The position numbers and the translations under genes are program-made. The notes beneath the pieces are model-generated. The model was given only the letters and a program-made list of their open reading frames with translations. It ran no database searches and had not been told where the DNA came from. A stretch of DNA of 64,000 nucleotides. Origin: Polyangiaceae bacterium (GTDB taxonomy: Bacteria; Myxococcota_A; Polyangia; Polyangiales; Polyangiaceae). The DNA lies in assembly GCA_015075635.1 (NCBI GenBank), contig JABTUA010000001.1, positions 3,100,001 through 3,164,000 on the forward strand, read 5' to 3'. Shown one piece after another: positions 39,648 to 47,787 of the stretch; the stretch's first letter is position 1; every line of letters begins with the position of its first letter.

Positions 39648-40049
39648 CTACTTCACGTCTTCGAGCACGTTGCTCCCCAGGCGCAGGGCGCCGTCCTTCA
39701 CCGAGCCGAGGATCTCTTCGGCTGTCTCCTTGCTGAAGCCGAGCAGATCGATCAGCTTGTCGAGCAGGGCCTTCTCGCTCTCGCTCTGCTCGCCGTCCGC
39801 GTGAGTGAGCAGCGCCGCGTTGGCGAGCAGGAGCTCCCGTTCCTCTTCGCCCAGCGCGGACAGCGGGATGTCCTTCTCGAGGGTGCGCCTCTCCTTCGCG
39901 TACTCCAGGAGCTCCTTCTCCTCCTCGTCGCTGGCATCGAAGCCGGCGAGCAGCCCCTCGATGACGTGGGACTCCGGTTGCTCGACCTTGCCGTCGGCCC
40001 AGGCGACCGCGACCAGAGACTTGACGATGTTCTTCTCGCTCGGCGTCAT
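39648..40049 (-). CDS. TerB-like protein
   Basis: 133 residues, all helical and acidic. The pattern VAVAWADGKVEQPESHVIEG and its partial repeat NAALLTHADGEQSESEKALL is that of the TerB/TerB-like fold, where acidic residues after the AW-ADG turn bind metal. TerB proteins link stress or membrane systems. It starts a three-gene leftward run. A TAGGAT box 6 nt before the ATG and no ribosome site suggest a leaderless mRNA. Confidence 0.82.
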   Translation of the reverse strand: MTPSEKNIVKSLVAVAWADGKVEQPESHVIEGLLAGFDASDEEEKELLEYAKERRTLEKDIPLSALGEEERELLLANAALLTHADGEQSESEKALLDKLIDLLGFSKETAEEILGSVKDGALRLGSNVLEDVK

Positions 40050-40055
40050 GGGCGA

Positions 40056-40061
40056 ATCCTA
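40056..40061 (-). promoter_or_regulatory. TAGGAT box 6 nt before the TerB-like start
   Basis: On the minus strand, TAGGAT (40061-40056) is followed by 6 nt and the ATG at 40049. No Shine-Dalgarno sequence is present. It belongs to the leaderless-type set. Confidence 0.4.
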
Positions 40062-40134
40062 CTGTGATTTCCCACCCCGGGTCTCGATGGCAGAAAACCG
40101 GCGCGAATCCGAGCTAAGCTAGCGGCCCTCGGAG

Positions 40135-41886
40135 ATGGCGCCCACCACCACGGAGACCGAGACCGGCGGGGACCGGAGCGGCGACGCCGTCGGCGGCGGC
40201 TGGCAGCTCGGGCGGCTGCTCGGCAGCGGCGGCATGGCGTCGGTGTACGCGGCCACCGACCCGGCCGGCCGCCAAGCGGCGATCAAGCTCCTCCACCCGG
40301 AGATGGCCCGCAGGCGCGAGCTCAAGGAGCGCTTCCTGCGCGAGGCCTACGTGGCCAACCGCATCGGACACCCGAGCGTGGTCAAGATCCTCGATCACGC
40401 CGACGGCCCCGACGTGTTCCTGGTGGTCGAGCTGCTCGAGGGGGAACCGCTCAGCGCCCGGCTCGGGCGAGCGAGCGAGCTGTCGGTGAGAGACTTGCTC
40501 GGCTTCGCCGACCAGATCCTGGACGCGCTCGGCGCGGCCCACCAGGCGGGGGTCATCCACCGCGACATCAAGCCCGACAACGTGTTCGTGACCACGGAGG
40601 GCAAGGTCAAGATCCTCGACTTCGGCATCGCTCGCGTGATCGACGACGTGCCTTCGGAGTTCAAGACCCGCACCGGCCTGGCCCTCGGCACCATCCCCTA
40701 CATGGCGCCGGAGCAGGCTTTGGGACGGCGCGGCAAGGTGGACGGCCGCACCGATCTGTTCGCGCTCGGCGCGCTGCTGTTCCGCGCCCTGGCGGGTCGG
40801 CGCATCCACGAGGAGCCCAGCGAGGCGGAGCTCTTGGTGGCGATGGCGACCAAGCCCGCGCCGAGGCTCGCCGACGTCGCACCCAACGTGCCCGGAGCCG
40901 TGTGCGCCATCGTCGATCGCGCCCTCGCGTTCTCTCAGGAGGCGCGCTACCCGGACGCGGCCACCATGCGCCGGGACGTGCAGGCGGTGCTCGGAGGCCA
41001 GGTTCCACCCTTCGCGTTGGCGGCGAACAGCCGCGCCGAGGAGGCGACGCGCATCGAGGTCGTCTCCGCGAGCAGCGCGGCATCGGGTCGCGACGCCGCC
41101 ACGGTCGCCACCAGCGCGCCGTATTCGGTCCGCGAGCGCACGCTGGAGAGCGCGGGCCTGGCCATCGCGTACGAGAACACCGCGCCGCCGTCGCTCACCG
41201 CTCCCGCCAGCTTCGCCGCCACCCCCGCGGCCTTTGCCAGCGACGCCGTGCCCGCCTCGCTCCCGCCGCAATCGCTCGGGCAGGCGCCGGCGAGGACCCC
41301 GCCGCCGGAGAAGCAGCGCGGAGTCGTGGCTCTCCTGGCCTTCGCTGCGACCGGAGTCTTGGTCCTGGCCGCAGCCGGCGTCGCCCTCGCGGTGCTCAGG
41401 CCGTGGGAGTCCGTGCCCGACGCCGCTGCCGGTGTGGGCGCGGAGTCGCCGAGCATCACGCTCTCGGAGCCCGGTACGGCCCCGAGCGGGAGCGCCTCCG
41501 GCGAGAGCGCGGCGCGCGCCGTCGAGAGCGAGCCGACGTCCCCCGCGACAGCCGATGCGCCCGCCGCCACTGCGGCAACGCCACGAGCGGCGCCGGCGAG
41601 CAAGGGGGCACAGGCCGCGCCGCCTGCGCCGCCCGCGCCGACTGCGCCGCCCGCGCCGACTGCCCCACCCGCGCCGACCACCAAGACGACCGGTGCGCCG
41701 GCGGGCAAGGCCGCGAGCCCGCCGCCGCCGGCCCCGGGCTCGACTGCGACCGCCCCCAAGGCGCCGCCCGCGCCCACGCCGACCACTACCGCTGCCCCGC
41801 CGCCCGCGAAGCCCAGCGAGGACAAGGGCAAAGGCAAAGGCAACGACGAGCGGGGCAAGAGCGGCGACAAGAAGAAGCCGAAATGA
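40135..41886 (+). CDS. Hanks-type Ser/Thr protein kinase, membrane-anchored
   Basis: 583 residues. The kinase domain (about 22-290) has the glycine loop GSGGMASVY (30-38), Lys51 in AAIK, HRDIKPDN (142-149), DFG (162-164) and a MAPEQ activation segment end, so it should be active. A juxtamembrane linker leads to one helix (about 400-425, LLAFAATGVLVLAAAG) and a Pro/Ala-rich extracytoplasmic tail with APPAPTAPPAPT repeats. The last codons (ATGA) overlap the DTW-domain gene, so this kinase is co-translated with two RNA/metabolism genes. Confidence 0.93.
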   Translation: MAPTTTETETGGDRSGDAVGGGWQLGRLLGSGGMASVYAATDPAGRQAAIKLLHPEMARRRELKERFLREAYVANRIGHPSVVKILDHADGPDVFLVVELLEGEPLSARLGRASELSVRDLLGFADQILDALGAAHQAGVIHRDIKPDNVFVTTEGKVKILDFGIARVIDDVPSEFKTRTGLALGTIPYMAPEQALGRRGKVDGRTDLFALGALLFRALAGRRIHEEPSEAELLVAMATKPAPRLADVAPNVPGAVCAIVDRALAFSQEARYPDAATMRRDVQAVLGGQVPPFALAANSRAEEATRIEVVSASSAASGRDAATVATSAPYSVRERTLESAGLAIAYENTAPPSLTAPASFAATPAAFASDAVPASLPPQSLGQAPARTPPPEKQRGVVALLAFAATGVLVLAAAGVALAVLRPWESVPDAAAGVGAESPSITLSEPGTAPSGSASGESAARAVESEPTSPATADAPAATAATPRAAPASKGAQAAPPAPPAPTAPPAPTAPPAPTTKTTGAPAGKAASPPPPAPGSTATAPKAPPAPTPTTTAAPPPAKPSEDKGKGKGNDERGKSGDKKKPK

Positions 41887-43013
41887 GCCTCCCCGAGCGG
41901 GCTTACTGCTACGCCTGTCTGAAGCCGCAGGTGACCTGCGTGTGCGCGCGAGTACCGCGGATCGACAACCAGACCGCCATCTGGCTGCTGCAACACCCGC
42001 GCGAGCGTCGGCACGCCATCGGCACGGCGCGCCTGCTGGCGCTCGGCCTGGCCAAGCTGCGACTCGACGTGATCTTCCTGAATGGACCGAGCGGCGCGCT
42101 GCCGCGCCCGTCGCCGAACGCCGCGCTGCTCTATCCTTCGCCTGACGCCCGCGCGCTCGAGAGCCTCGGGCCCGACGAGCGGCCCGACCAGCTGATCGTG
42201 CTCGACGGGACCTGGCACCACGCGCACACGCTGGCGCGGGATCTCGGCTGGCTCGATGACGTTCCACGGGTGAAGCTCCGCGACACGACGCCGAGCCGCT
42301 ATCGCATCCGCCGCGAGCCGCGCGCCGAGTGTCTCTCCACGGTAGAGGCCGTGGTCGCTGCGCTCGGCGTCCTCGAGCCCGAGACGGCAGGGCTCGAACG
42401 GTTGCTCGGCGCCTTCGACTCGATGATCGATGACCAGGTCGAGTACGTCGTGCGCCGCGCCGGACCGCGCCGCGCGAAGCTTCGCCGCGCGAGCGGCGCG
42501 CGGGGAGTCGCCCGCGCCGTCAGCGAGCGCTGGGAAGACCTCACGCTGGTGTACGCGGAGACGGCGCCGGGGCCACCCGGTGTGCGGGCTTTGGTGCAGC
42601 TCGCCGCGGTGCGCCCGAAGAGCGGCGAGCGCTTCGACCGCATCGTGCGAGGGCCCACCCCCGGCGGCCTGTTCCACATGAAGCTCCGCGAAGCGGACCT
42701 CGCGGGCGGCGACGATCTCGCGGGCCTCCGCGCGGCCTGGGACGGCTTTCGGCGTCCGCGCGATCTGATCGTGGCCTGGAATCAGAGCACCCTCGACGCC
42801 CTGGGGGCGGCAGGCCTCGAAGGGCACGGCCTGAGCCTGAAGTCCCTCTGGTCCAACGCCGTCGAGCGCGCCCCGGGCGCGCTCGAGAGCGTGCTCGCGC
42901 GAGCAGGCCTTCGCCCCTCGCCCGTCCCGGTCCGCGGCCGCGCGGCGGAGCGCCTAGGCAACGCCGTCGCGGTGGCGCTCGCGTTGCGCGAGCGCGCGGG
43001 GCTCGCCCCGTGA
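41883..43013 (+). CDS. DTW-domain tRNA-uridine aminocarboxypropyltransferase fused to an exonuclease-like domain
   Basis: 376 residues. The first 185 form a DTW domain: Cys 9, 12, 19 and 21 (CYACLKPQVTCVC) and DGTWHHA (108-114). Such enzymes place acp3U on tRNA using S-adenosylmethionine. From about 217 a second part reads like a DnaQ/ExoII-type nuclease start, LTLVYAETAPG and LVQLAAVRPKSGERFDRI, with LIVAWNQSTLDAL further on. The first acidic residue of the usual DxE is Tyr here, so it may be inactive. The start overlaps the kinase stop by 4 nt. Confidence 0.8.
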   Translation: MSLPERAYCYACLKPQVTCVCARVPRIDNQTAIWLLQHPRERRHAIGTARLLALGLAKLRLDVIFLNGPSGALPRPSPNAALLYPSPDARALESLGPDERPDQLIVLDGTWHHAHTLARDLGWLDDVPRVKLRDTTPSRYRIRREPRAECLSTVEAVVAALGVLEPETAGLERLLGAFDSMIDDQVEYVVRRAGPRRAKLRRASGARGVARAVSERWEDLTLVYAETAPGPPGVRALVQLAAVRPKSGERFDRIVRGPTPGGLFHMKLREADLAGGDDLAGLRAAWDGFRRPRDLIVAWNQSTLDALGAAGLEGHGLSLKSLWSNAVERAPGALESVLARAGLRPSPVPVRGRAAERLGNAVAVALALRERAGLAP

Positions 43014-43759
43014 GCCCGCTCGCCTTCGTGCCTCACGCCGTGCCGCTCGTCCCCGGCCGCTTGCTCGGCCGCCGGCAGCGCTTCTTCGCCGACGTGCGCC
43101 TGGACGATGGACGCGAGGTCGTCGCCCACTGCGTCAACACCGGGCGCATGGAGGGGCTGATCGAAGCAGGCCGCCGCGTGTACCTCTCCCCTGCCCGGCC
43201 CGAACGCAAGCTCGCGTACACCTGGGAGCTGCTCGAGCTCGACGGCACCCTGCTCGGTGTGAACACCCTCATGGCGAACCGCCTCGTCGGCGCGGCGCTG
43301 GAGGCCAAGGTCCTGCCCGGCTTGCGGCGCTACTCCGAGCTCCGGCGCGAGTACCCCTACGCCGAGCGCTCTCGCGTCGACTTTCACTTGTCGACCAAGT
43401 CGCGCCAGCACTTCGTCGAGGTGAAGAACTGTCACCTGGTCTACCCGGACGGCTTCGGATACTTTCCCGACGCTCCGAGCGAGCGCGGCCGGCGCCACCT
43501 CGACGAGCTGGCGACCCTCACGCGGCAGAGTCACTCGGCCAGCGTGATCTTCACGGTGCAACGCACGGGCGCGCGGGGCGTGCGTCCCTCCGACCTGCAC
43601 GACCCGCTCCTGGCCCGAGCGGCGCGCCGAGCCTCCCGCGCCGGCGTGCGCTTCCGCGCGCTCGAGATCGAGCCGACGCTCCTGGGCTATCGCGTCGAGC
43701 GTGAGCTGCCGGTCGATCTCGAGCCCTACGACACCGAGCTCTTGAAGCGCCTGTCGTGA
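43010..43759 (+). CDS. sfsA: SfsA family protein
   Basis: 249 residues from GTG 43010, overlapping the DTW gene by 4 nt (GTGA). It has the family's OB-like N-terminal part (FFADVRLDDGREVVAHCVNT-GRM) and nuclease-fold C-terminal part with RVDFHL, FVEVKNCHLV and RGRRHLDEL. SfsA was named for sugar fermentation stimulation in E. coli; the fold suggests DNA/RNA binding or cleavage. It closes a coupled kinase, DTW, SfsA operon. Confidence 0.93.
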   Translation: MSPLAFVPHAVPLVPGRLLGRRQRFFADVRLDDGREVVAHCVNTGRMEGLIEAGRRVYLSPARPERKLAYTWELLELDGTLLGVNTLMANRLVGAALEAKVLPGLRRYSELRREYPYAERSRVDFHLSTKSRQHFVEVKNCHLVYPDGFGYFPDAPSERGRRHLDELATLTRQSHSASVIFTVQRTGARGVRPSDLHDPLLARAARRASRAGVRFRALEIEPTLLGYRVERELPVDLEPYDTELLKRLS

Positions 43760-43862
43760 CGCGCGCGCGCACGGGCCTGCGAGGCTAGTCGGCCGCCGGG
43801 GCTGGGCCGGAACCGCGAAATTTTGCGGGTTCTTGGGCTATCCGCCCGCCGAGGCAACGCGG

Positions 43863-43868
43863 TAGACT
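43863..43868 (+). promoter_or_regulatory. TAGACT box 7 nt before the methyltransferase start
   Basis: TAGACT (43863-43868), then 7 nt and the ATG at 43876. No Shine-Dalgarno sequence is present, so the mRNA may be leaderless. Confidence 0.45.
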
Positions 43869-43875
43869 GCCGCGC

Positions 43876-44469
43876 ATGGACCGTTTCCGGCGCTTCGATG
43901 AAGCCTACTACCATCGCTTCTACGAAGACCCGAAGACCCGCGTGACCTCCCAGGAGGAGCACGCCGCGCTGGCGGAGTTCGTGTTCGCGTTCGCGCGCTA
44001 CAACAGCATCGAGGTCAAGAGCGTCCTCGACATCGGCGCCGGCGTCGGCCACTGGAAACGTTGGATCGAGAAGAACGTCAAGGGTGTCGCCTACACGGGG
44101 ACCGAGGTCAGCCAGGCGATGTGCAAGAAGTACGGCTTCTCGCACCGGGACATCGCGCGCTGGCGCGACCGCAAGAAGCACGATCTGATCGTGTGCCAGG
44201 GCGTGCTGCAATACCTGCCGGATCCGGACGTGGCGCCGGCCGTGGCGAACATCGCCGCCATGAGCAAGGGCTTGGTCTACCTGGAGGTGACCACTCGGCT
44301 CGACTTGCGCGAGCGCTGCGATCAGACGCGCACCGACGCGGACATCCACATCCGCAACGGCTCGTACTATCGCGGCATCTTGAACAAACACTTCATCAAC
44401 GTGGGTTGCGGGCTCTGGTGGAGCAAAGAGCGGGAGATCCCGTTCTTCGAGCTCGAGATGTCGGGTTGA
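43876..44469 (+). CDS. Class I SAM-dependent methyltransferase
   Basis: 197 residues. The SAM-binding motif VLDIGAGVGHWKRWI (about 50-64), an acidic residue after the second strand (TGTEVS) and LIVCQGVLQYLPD are typical of class I methyltransferases. The C-terminal third has Cys and Trp residues (VGCGLWWSKEREIPFFELE). No substrate signature is visible. It is followed 3 bp later by a small membrane gene. Confidence 0.88.
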   Translation: MDRFRRFDEAYYHRFYEDPKTRVTSQEEHAALAEFVFAFARYNSIEVKSVLDIGAGVGHWKRWIEKNVKGVAYTGTEVSQAMCKKYGFSHRDIARWRDRKKHDLIVCQGVLQYLPDPDVAPAVANIAAMSKGLVYLEVTTRLDLRERCDQTRTDADIHIRNGSYYRGILNKHFINVGCGLWWSKEREIPFFELEMSG

Positions 44470-44472
44470 TCC

Positions 44473-44799
44473 ATGGCCGAAGGAAGAGGACCGCTCAGGG
44501 CTCTGATCCCCGTCGTGCTGCTCGGGCTGTCGGCGCTGGGCCTCTACAACGTGTTCGCCGACAACTCCGAGGTGCGACAGATGGCGCAGTCCTTGGCCAA
44601 GACGCCCAAGGACTCGGCGCCCCGCATGACCCGCGAGGCCAAGAACCCCATCGGGCAGAGCTTCGACTTCCAGGTGAGCGGCTCGGGGTTGGTGAGCGTC
44701 AGCTGCCGCCGTGCGTATTACCTGGTCGGGGACTACGGCTGCAGCCTCGAGGGCGGTGCAGCGCCCGCCGCGTCGGCGGCCCCGACCTCGAGCCGCTGA
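44473..44799 (+). CDS. Small membrane protein of unknown function
   Basis: 108 residues. One N-terminal membrane helix (about 9-28, ALIPVVLLGLSALGLYNVF) precedes a soluble part with a possible disulfide (SVSCRRAYYLVGDYGC) and an Ala/Ser-rich tail. I recognise no family. It lies 3 bp after the methyltransferase and is convergent with the TPR protein. Confidence 0.7.
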   Translation: MAEGRGPLRALIPVVLLGLSALGLYNVFADNSEVRQMAQSLAKTPKDSAPRMTREAKNPIGQSFDFQVSGSGLVSVSCRRAYYLVGDYGCSLEGGAAPAASAAPTSSR

Positions 44800-44802
44800 G
44801 CT

Positions 44803-47499
44803 TCAACCTCGTACCGCCACGCCCAGGTGCTCGCGGATCCGGCAGTGCTCGGCGCTGACCGAGAACGCGCGCAGATCGGCGATCTGCTCCGCCTCCGACG
44901 GTCCAGCGACCAGCGGGAAGCGCCGGACCAGCGCCACGGCCCGGGCCACGTCCCCGCAGGCAACCAGGCCGGCCCGGCCTGCCGCCGCGTGCACGCTCCG
45001 CACGTATTTGCCGACGCGCGTCCTGAGGCGCTTCTTGCTGAGGGCGGCGGCGGCCTCCCCGAGCTCGCCCAAGAGCTCTTCGTCGATCAACTCGGCGACG
45101 CCGTCCGCCACCAGCGCGGCGTCTCCCTCGGCCTCTTCGACCCCTGCCGCAGCGAGCGACCCGAGCAGCAGCTTCGCGACGTCGAGCGCAGTCGGGTAGA
45201 AGATCAGCAGGCGGTGCTCGGGGCGCAGGTAGCCGAGGACGCGGGCCCACAAAAACGCCAGCTCCGGCAGCTCGAGACCGCTGGCTACGTTGCGGCTGGC
45301 GGCCGTGGTTGCCACGTCGAGCGGGAGCGGAGACAGCTCACCCTCCACCGTCGGCAGCACGTGGACGGCCGGCACCTCCGTGCCGAGCAGCCGCGCGGTC
45401 CAGGACAAACTGCGCATCAACGTGGTGGTCCCCGCCGGGTTCTGCAGCGTGGCCTCGGAGAGCGTGGGCAAGAGCCCCGCCTGCGTGAGGTCCCGCAGGC
45501 GAAGCTCGATGGCCGCCGGCGTCACCAAACGAAGAATGCGCTCGAGCGGCTCGTCGCGCTCGGGCCGGAGGCACGCCCAGTCCTCTTCTCCGAAGCTCCC
45601 GCGCGCGGTGAGCAAGCCCTCCGGGCGGTGGGTGTCGGCGAGCAGCGACTCGTTGATGTCGGCGTCGCCGAGCTCGTCGAGCACGCAGGCGGCGTTCCAG
45701 GCCGCGTCCGTCTCGCCGGTCTTCTCGAAGCACCACAGCGCGCGCCGGTAGATATCGGTGCGATCGGCGGCCGCGAATGCAGCGACGCGCATCTGGGCGG
45801 CGGATCCGGCGTAGTCCTTCGAGGCCTCGCACAGCTCCGCGACCCAGAAGTGCAGCTCCACGTCCGCGGGGTTCCGCCTCGCGGCGGCGGCGAAGGCGCC
45901 GAGCGCGCCCGGCAGGTCGTCGAGCTCGTCGCGGCAGAGCATGCCGAGCTTCTTGCCGAGATCCCAGGCGACCACGTCGTCCTTGGTGCGCTCGAGCACG
46001 CGCTCGTACAGCTCTGCGAGCTCGCGCCAGCGCCGGCGCGTGCCCAGGGCAGTGGCCGCCACTTCCAGCGCCTCGAACACGCTGGGGTCGGCGTCCAGCG
46101 CCTCGCGCGCCAGCGGGAGGGCATCGCCGCCACCAGGCAGGTGCGCGGCGGCGGTCTGCGCGGCCGCGAGCAGCACCCGCGCGCGCTTCGGCGCGTCGTC
46201 GGCGTGGAGCTTGGCAAGTCGCTTGCGCGCCTCGTTGGCGCCGGCGTGTCGCCCCGCGGCGCTGAGCGCCCCGACCAGCAACTCCAGCCCCTCGGCATCC
46301 TCGCGCAGGCGCACCCACTGCTCCAGCGCGGGGATGGCTCTGGCCGGCTCCTTCGCTTCGTCGGTCCAGACGCTGGCGATGCTCGCGAGCTCCTTGACCT
46401 TCGCGTCGGCGTCGCCGCGCGCGTCCACGCGACGGCGCAGCAGCGTCTCCAGCCGGGCAAAGTCGCGGCTCGCCAGCAACAGCTTCCGCGCGTGCGCGAA
46501 GGCGTCGTGGTGCAGGGGCTCGATACCCAGGGCCTTGTCGTAGTTGTGGAGGGCCTCGCCGCCGCTGCCGAGCTCTTCCTTGGCCTTGCCGATGCGGTAG
46601 TAGAGCTCGGCCCGTTCGGGCCTCTGGCCCAGGAGCAAGAGCGCCTTCTTGTAGTGCTCGATGGCGTCCGCGTGGCGCCCGGCGCTCGCCGCGCCGTTAC
46701 CGAGCTTCCAGGCCTCCTCCACCGCGGGCGTGCGCGCGCCCGGCGGGATGGACGGCCGCACGCTCTTGGTGGACTGCGGGCGCCCGCTGCCGCGGGAGGG
46801 CGGACCAGACTCGGCGCCGCCGACCACCACACTCTGCTGCACGAGCACCGGGAACTCGGCGCGTCCGCGGAACCAGCCGGCGGCCGGGATCTCGTGGAAG
46901 CGCTGCTCGTCCTTTCGCATCACCTGGTAGAGCGCGTCGGCCGTCACGACCCCGGAGCGCGACAGGCGCGCCCGCGCCTGATCCAACGCCCCGAGGAGCG
47001 CCCGCGCGAACGGCGAGGTGGTCGGGCCGTCGTCTTCCTCTGGCCGCGCGCCGACCAAGAGGGAGATCCCGCTCTCCTTGGGCTCGATGGCGGCGTGCGC
47101 GGCGTCGAGCAGCGTCGCGGACAGCGTGGGGTCGTCGGGGTCCAGCGCGTGCTTCACGTCCAGCACCAAGAGGACGTCATCGGCCGCCGCAGCGAGCGTG
47201 GAGCGCAGCTCGGAGAGCGGCAGCCGCGCGCCGCCCGCCAGCTCGAGCGCCGGGCCGTCGTCGTCGTCGAGGGACATGTCCGACGAGACGAAGACGAGGG
47301 TGGGACCGCGGCTCCCGCTCTCGCGCAAGAGCCCGGCGATGCGCTCGCCGAGACGCCCGCGCGCTTCGAGCACTTCGACGCGAAATGCCGCGTCGGGCTC
47401 CGCCAGACGGTCCACGAGACGATCGGCGAGCAAGGAGACACGGCGTGCCGTCGCGGCAGCCTTGGCAACGGACGGGACGACGATGAGGGCTAATCGCAT
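44803..47499 (-). CDS. TPR protein with a caspase-like, probably inactive N-terminal domain
   Basis: 898 residues. The N-terminal 220 follow the caspase-like (C14) order: LALIVVPS start, TLVFVSSDM (68-75) where the catalytic His motif (SGHG) is expected, and VLLVLDVKHA (109-118) where DACHSG is expected. Both the His and the Cys appear to be replaced. A Ser/Pro linker is followed by a long series of tetratricopeptide repeats (about 260-640), for example RHADAIEHYKKALLLLGQRP. A helical domain (about 650-898) is unassigned. The likely role is as a scaffold. Confidence 0.75.
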   Translation of the reverse strand: MRLALIVVPSVAKAAATARRVSLLADRLVDRLAEPDAAFRVEVLEARGRLGERIAGLLRESGSRGPTLVFVSSDMSLDDDDGPALELAGGARLPLSELRSTLAAAADDVLLVLDVKHALDPDDPTLSATLLDAAHAAIEPKESGISLLVGARPEEDDGPTTSPFARALLGALDQARARLSRSGVVTADALYQVMRKDEQRFHEIPAAGWFRGRAEFPVLVQQSVVVGGAESGPPSRGSGRPQSTKSVRPSIPPGARTPAVEEAWKLGNGAASAGRHADAIEHYKKALLLLGQRPERAELYYRIGKAKEELGSGGEALHNYDKALGIEPLHHDAFAHARKLLLASRDFARLETLLRRRVDARGDADAKVKELASIASVWTDEAKEPARAIPALEQWVRLREDAEGLELLVGALSAAGRHAGANEARKRLAKLHADDAPKRARVLLAAAQTAAAHLPGGGDALPLAREALDADPSVFEALEVAATALGTRRRWRELAELYERVLERTKDDVVAWDLGKKLGMLCRDELDDLPGALGAFAAAARRNPADVELHFWVAELCEASKDYAGSAAQMRVAAFAAADRTDIYRRALWCFEKTGETDAAWNAACVLDELGDADINESLLADTHRPEGLLTARGSFGEEDWACLRPERDEPLERILRLVTPAAIELRLRDLTQAGLLPTLSEATLQNPAGTTTLMRSLSWTARLLGTEVPAVHVLPTVEGELSPLPLDVATTAASRNVASGLELPELAFLWARVLGYLRPEHRLLIFYPTALDVAKLLLGSLAAAGVEEAEGDAALVADGVAELIDEELLGELGEAAAALSKKRLRTRVGKYVRSVHAAAGRAGLVACGDVARAVALVRRFPLVAGPSEAEQIADLRAFSVSAEHCRIREHLGVAVRG

Positions 47500-47787
47500 G
47501 CTAGGAATGACCCAGGGACCGAGACAAGTATCGCGGCTCAGACTCGGGTTTCGGCCTATCGCGCCCTGCGTTTGCCGCGGCGCCCTGCTCTCTTCGGGGT
47601 TCTTGTCGAGACGCGGTCAGGAAGCGCTAGGCGAAAAGTCCCACCTGACGGCGGGAGCGCGCCGGCCTCGCCGGCATTGTCGTGGGTCTTGGCCTCAGTG
47701 GCACTTCGCGATCTGCCATGCCAAGACGGCGAAAGTCCAGTCAGAACGCGTTGCTCGGAAAAAGTCGAGAGGCGCTAATCTCCGGCC
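47500..47787. other. Divergent intergenic region
   Basis: 288 bp between the leftward TPR gene and the rightward MFS gene. I see no credible gene. It contains GCGCCGGCCTCGCCGGC-type inverted words and the TAATCT box near its right end, but no clear terminator or -35 element. Confidence 0.5.
47776..47781 (+). promoter_or_regulatory. TAATCT box 6 nt before the MFS start
   Basis: TAATCT (47776-47781), 6 nt, then GTG at 47788. No ribosome site is present, fitting the leaderless pattern. Confidence 0.45.

Noticed and set aside
40114..42267. 717-codon minus-strand frame over the kinase gene
   Set aside because: The plus-strand kinase has all catalytic motifs in order. The antisense frame is mainly Arg/Gly.
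44827..47493. 888-codon plus-strand frame
   Set aside because: Exact antisense shadow of the TPR protein gene. It has low-complexity Arg/Leu/Gly composition and no start signal.
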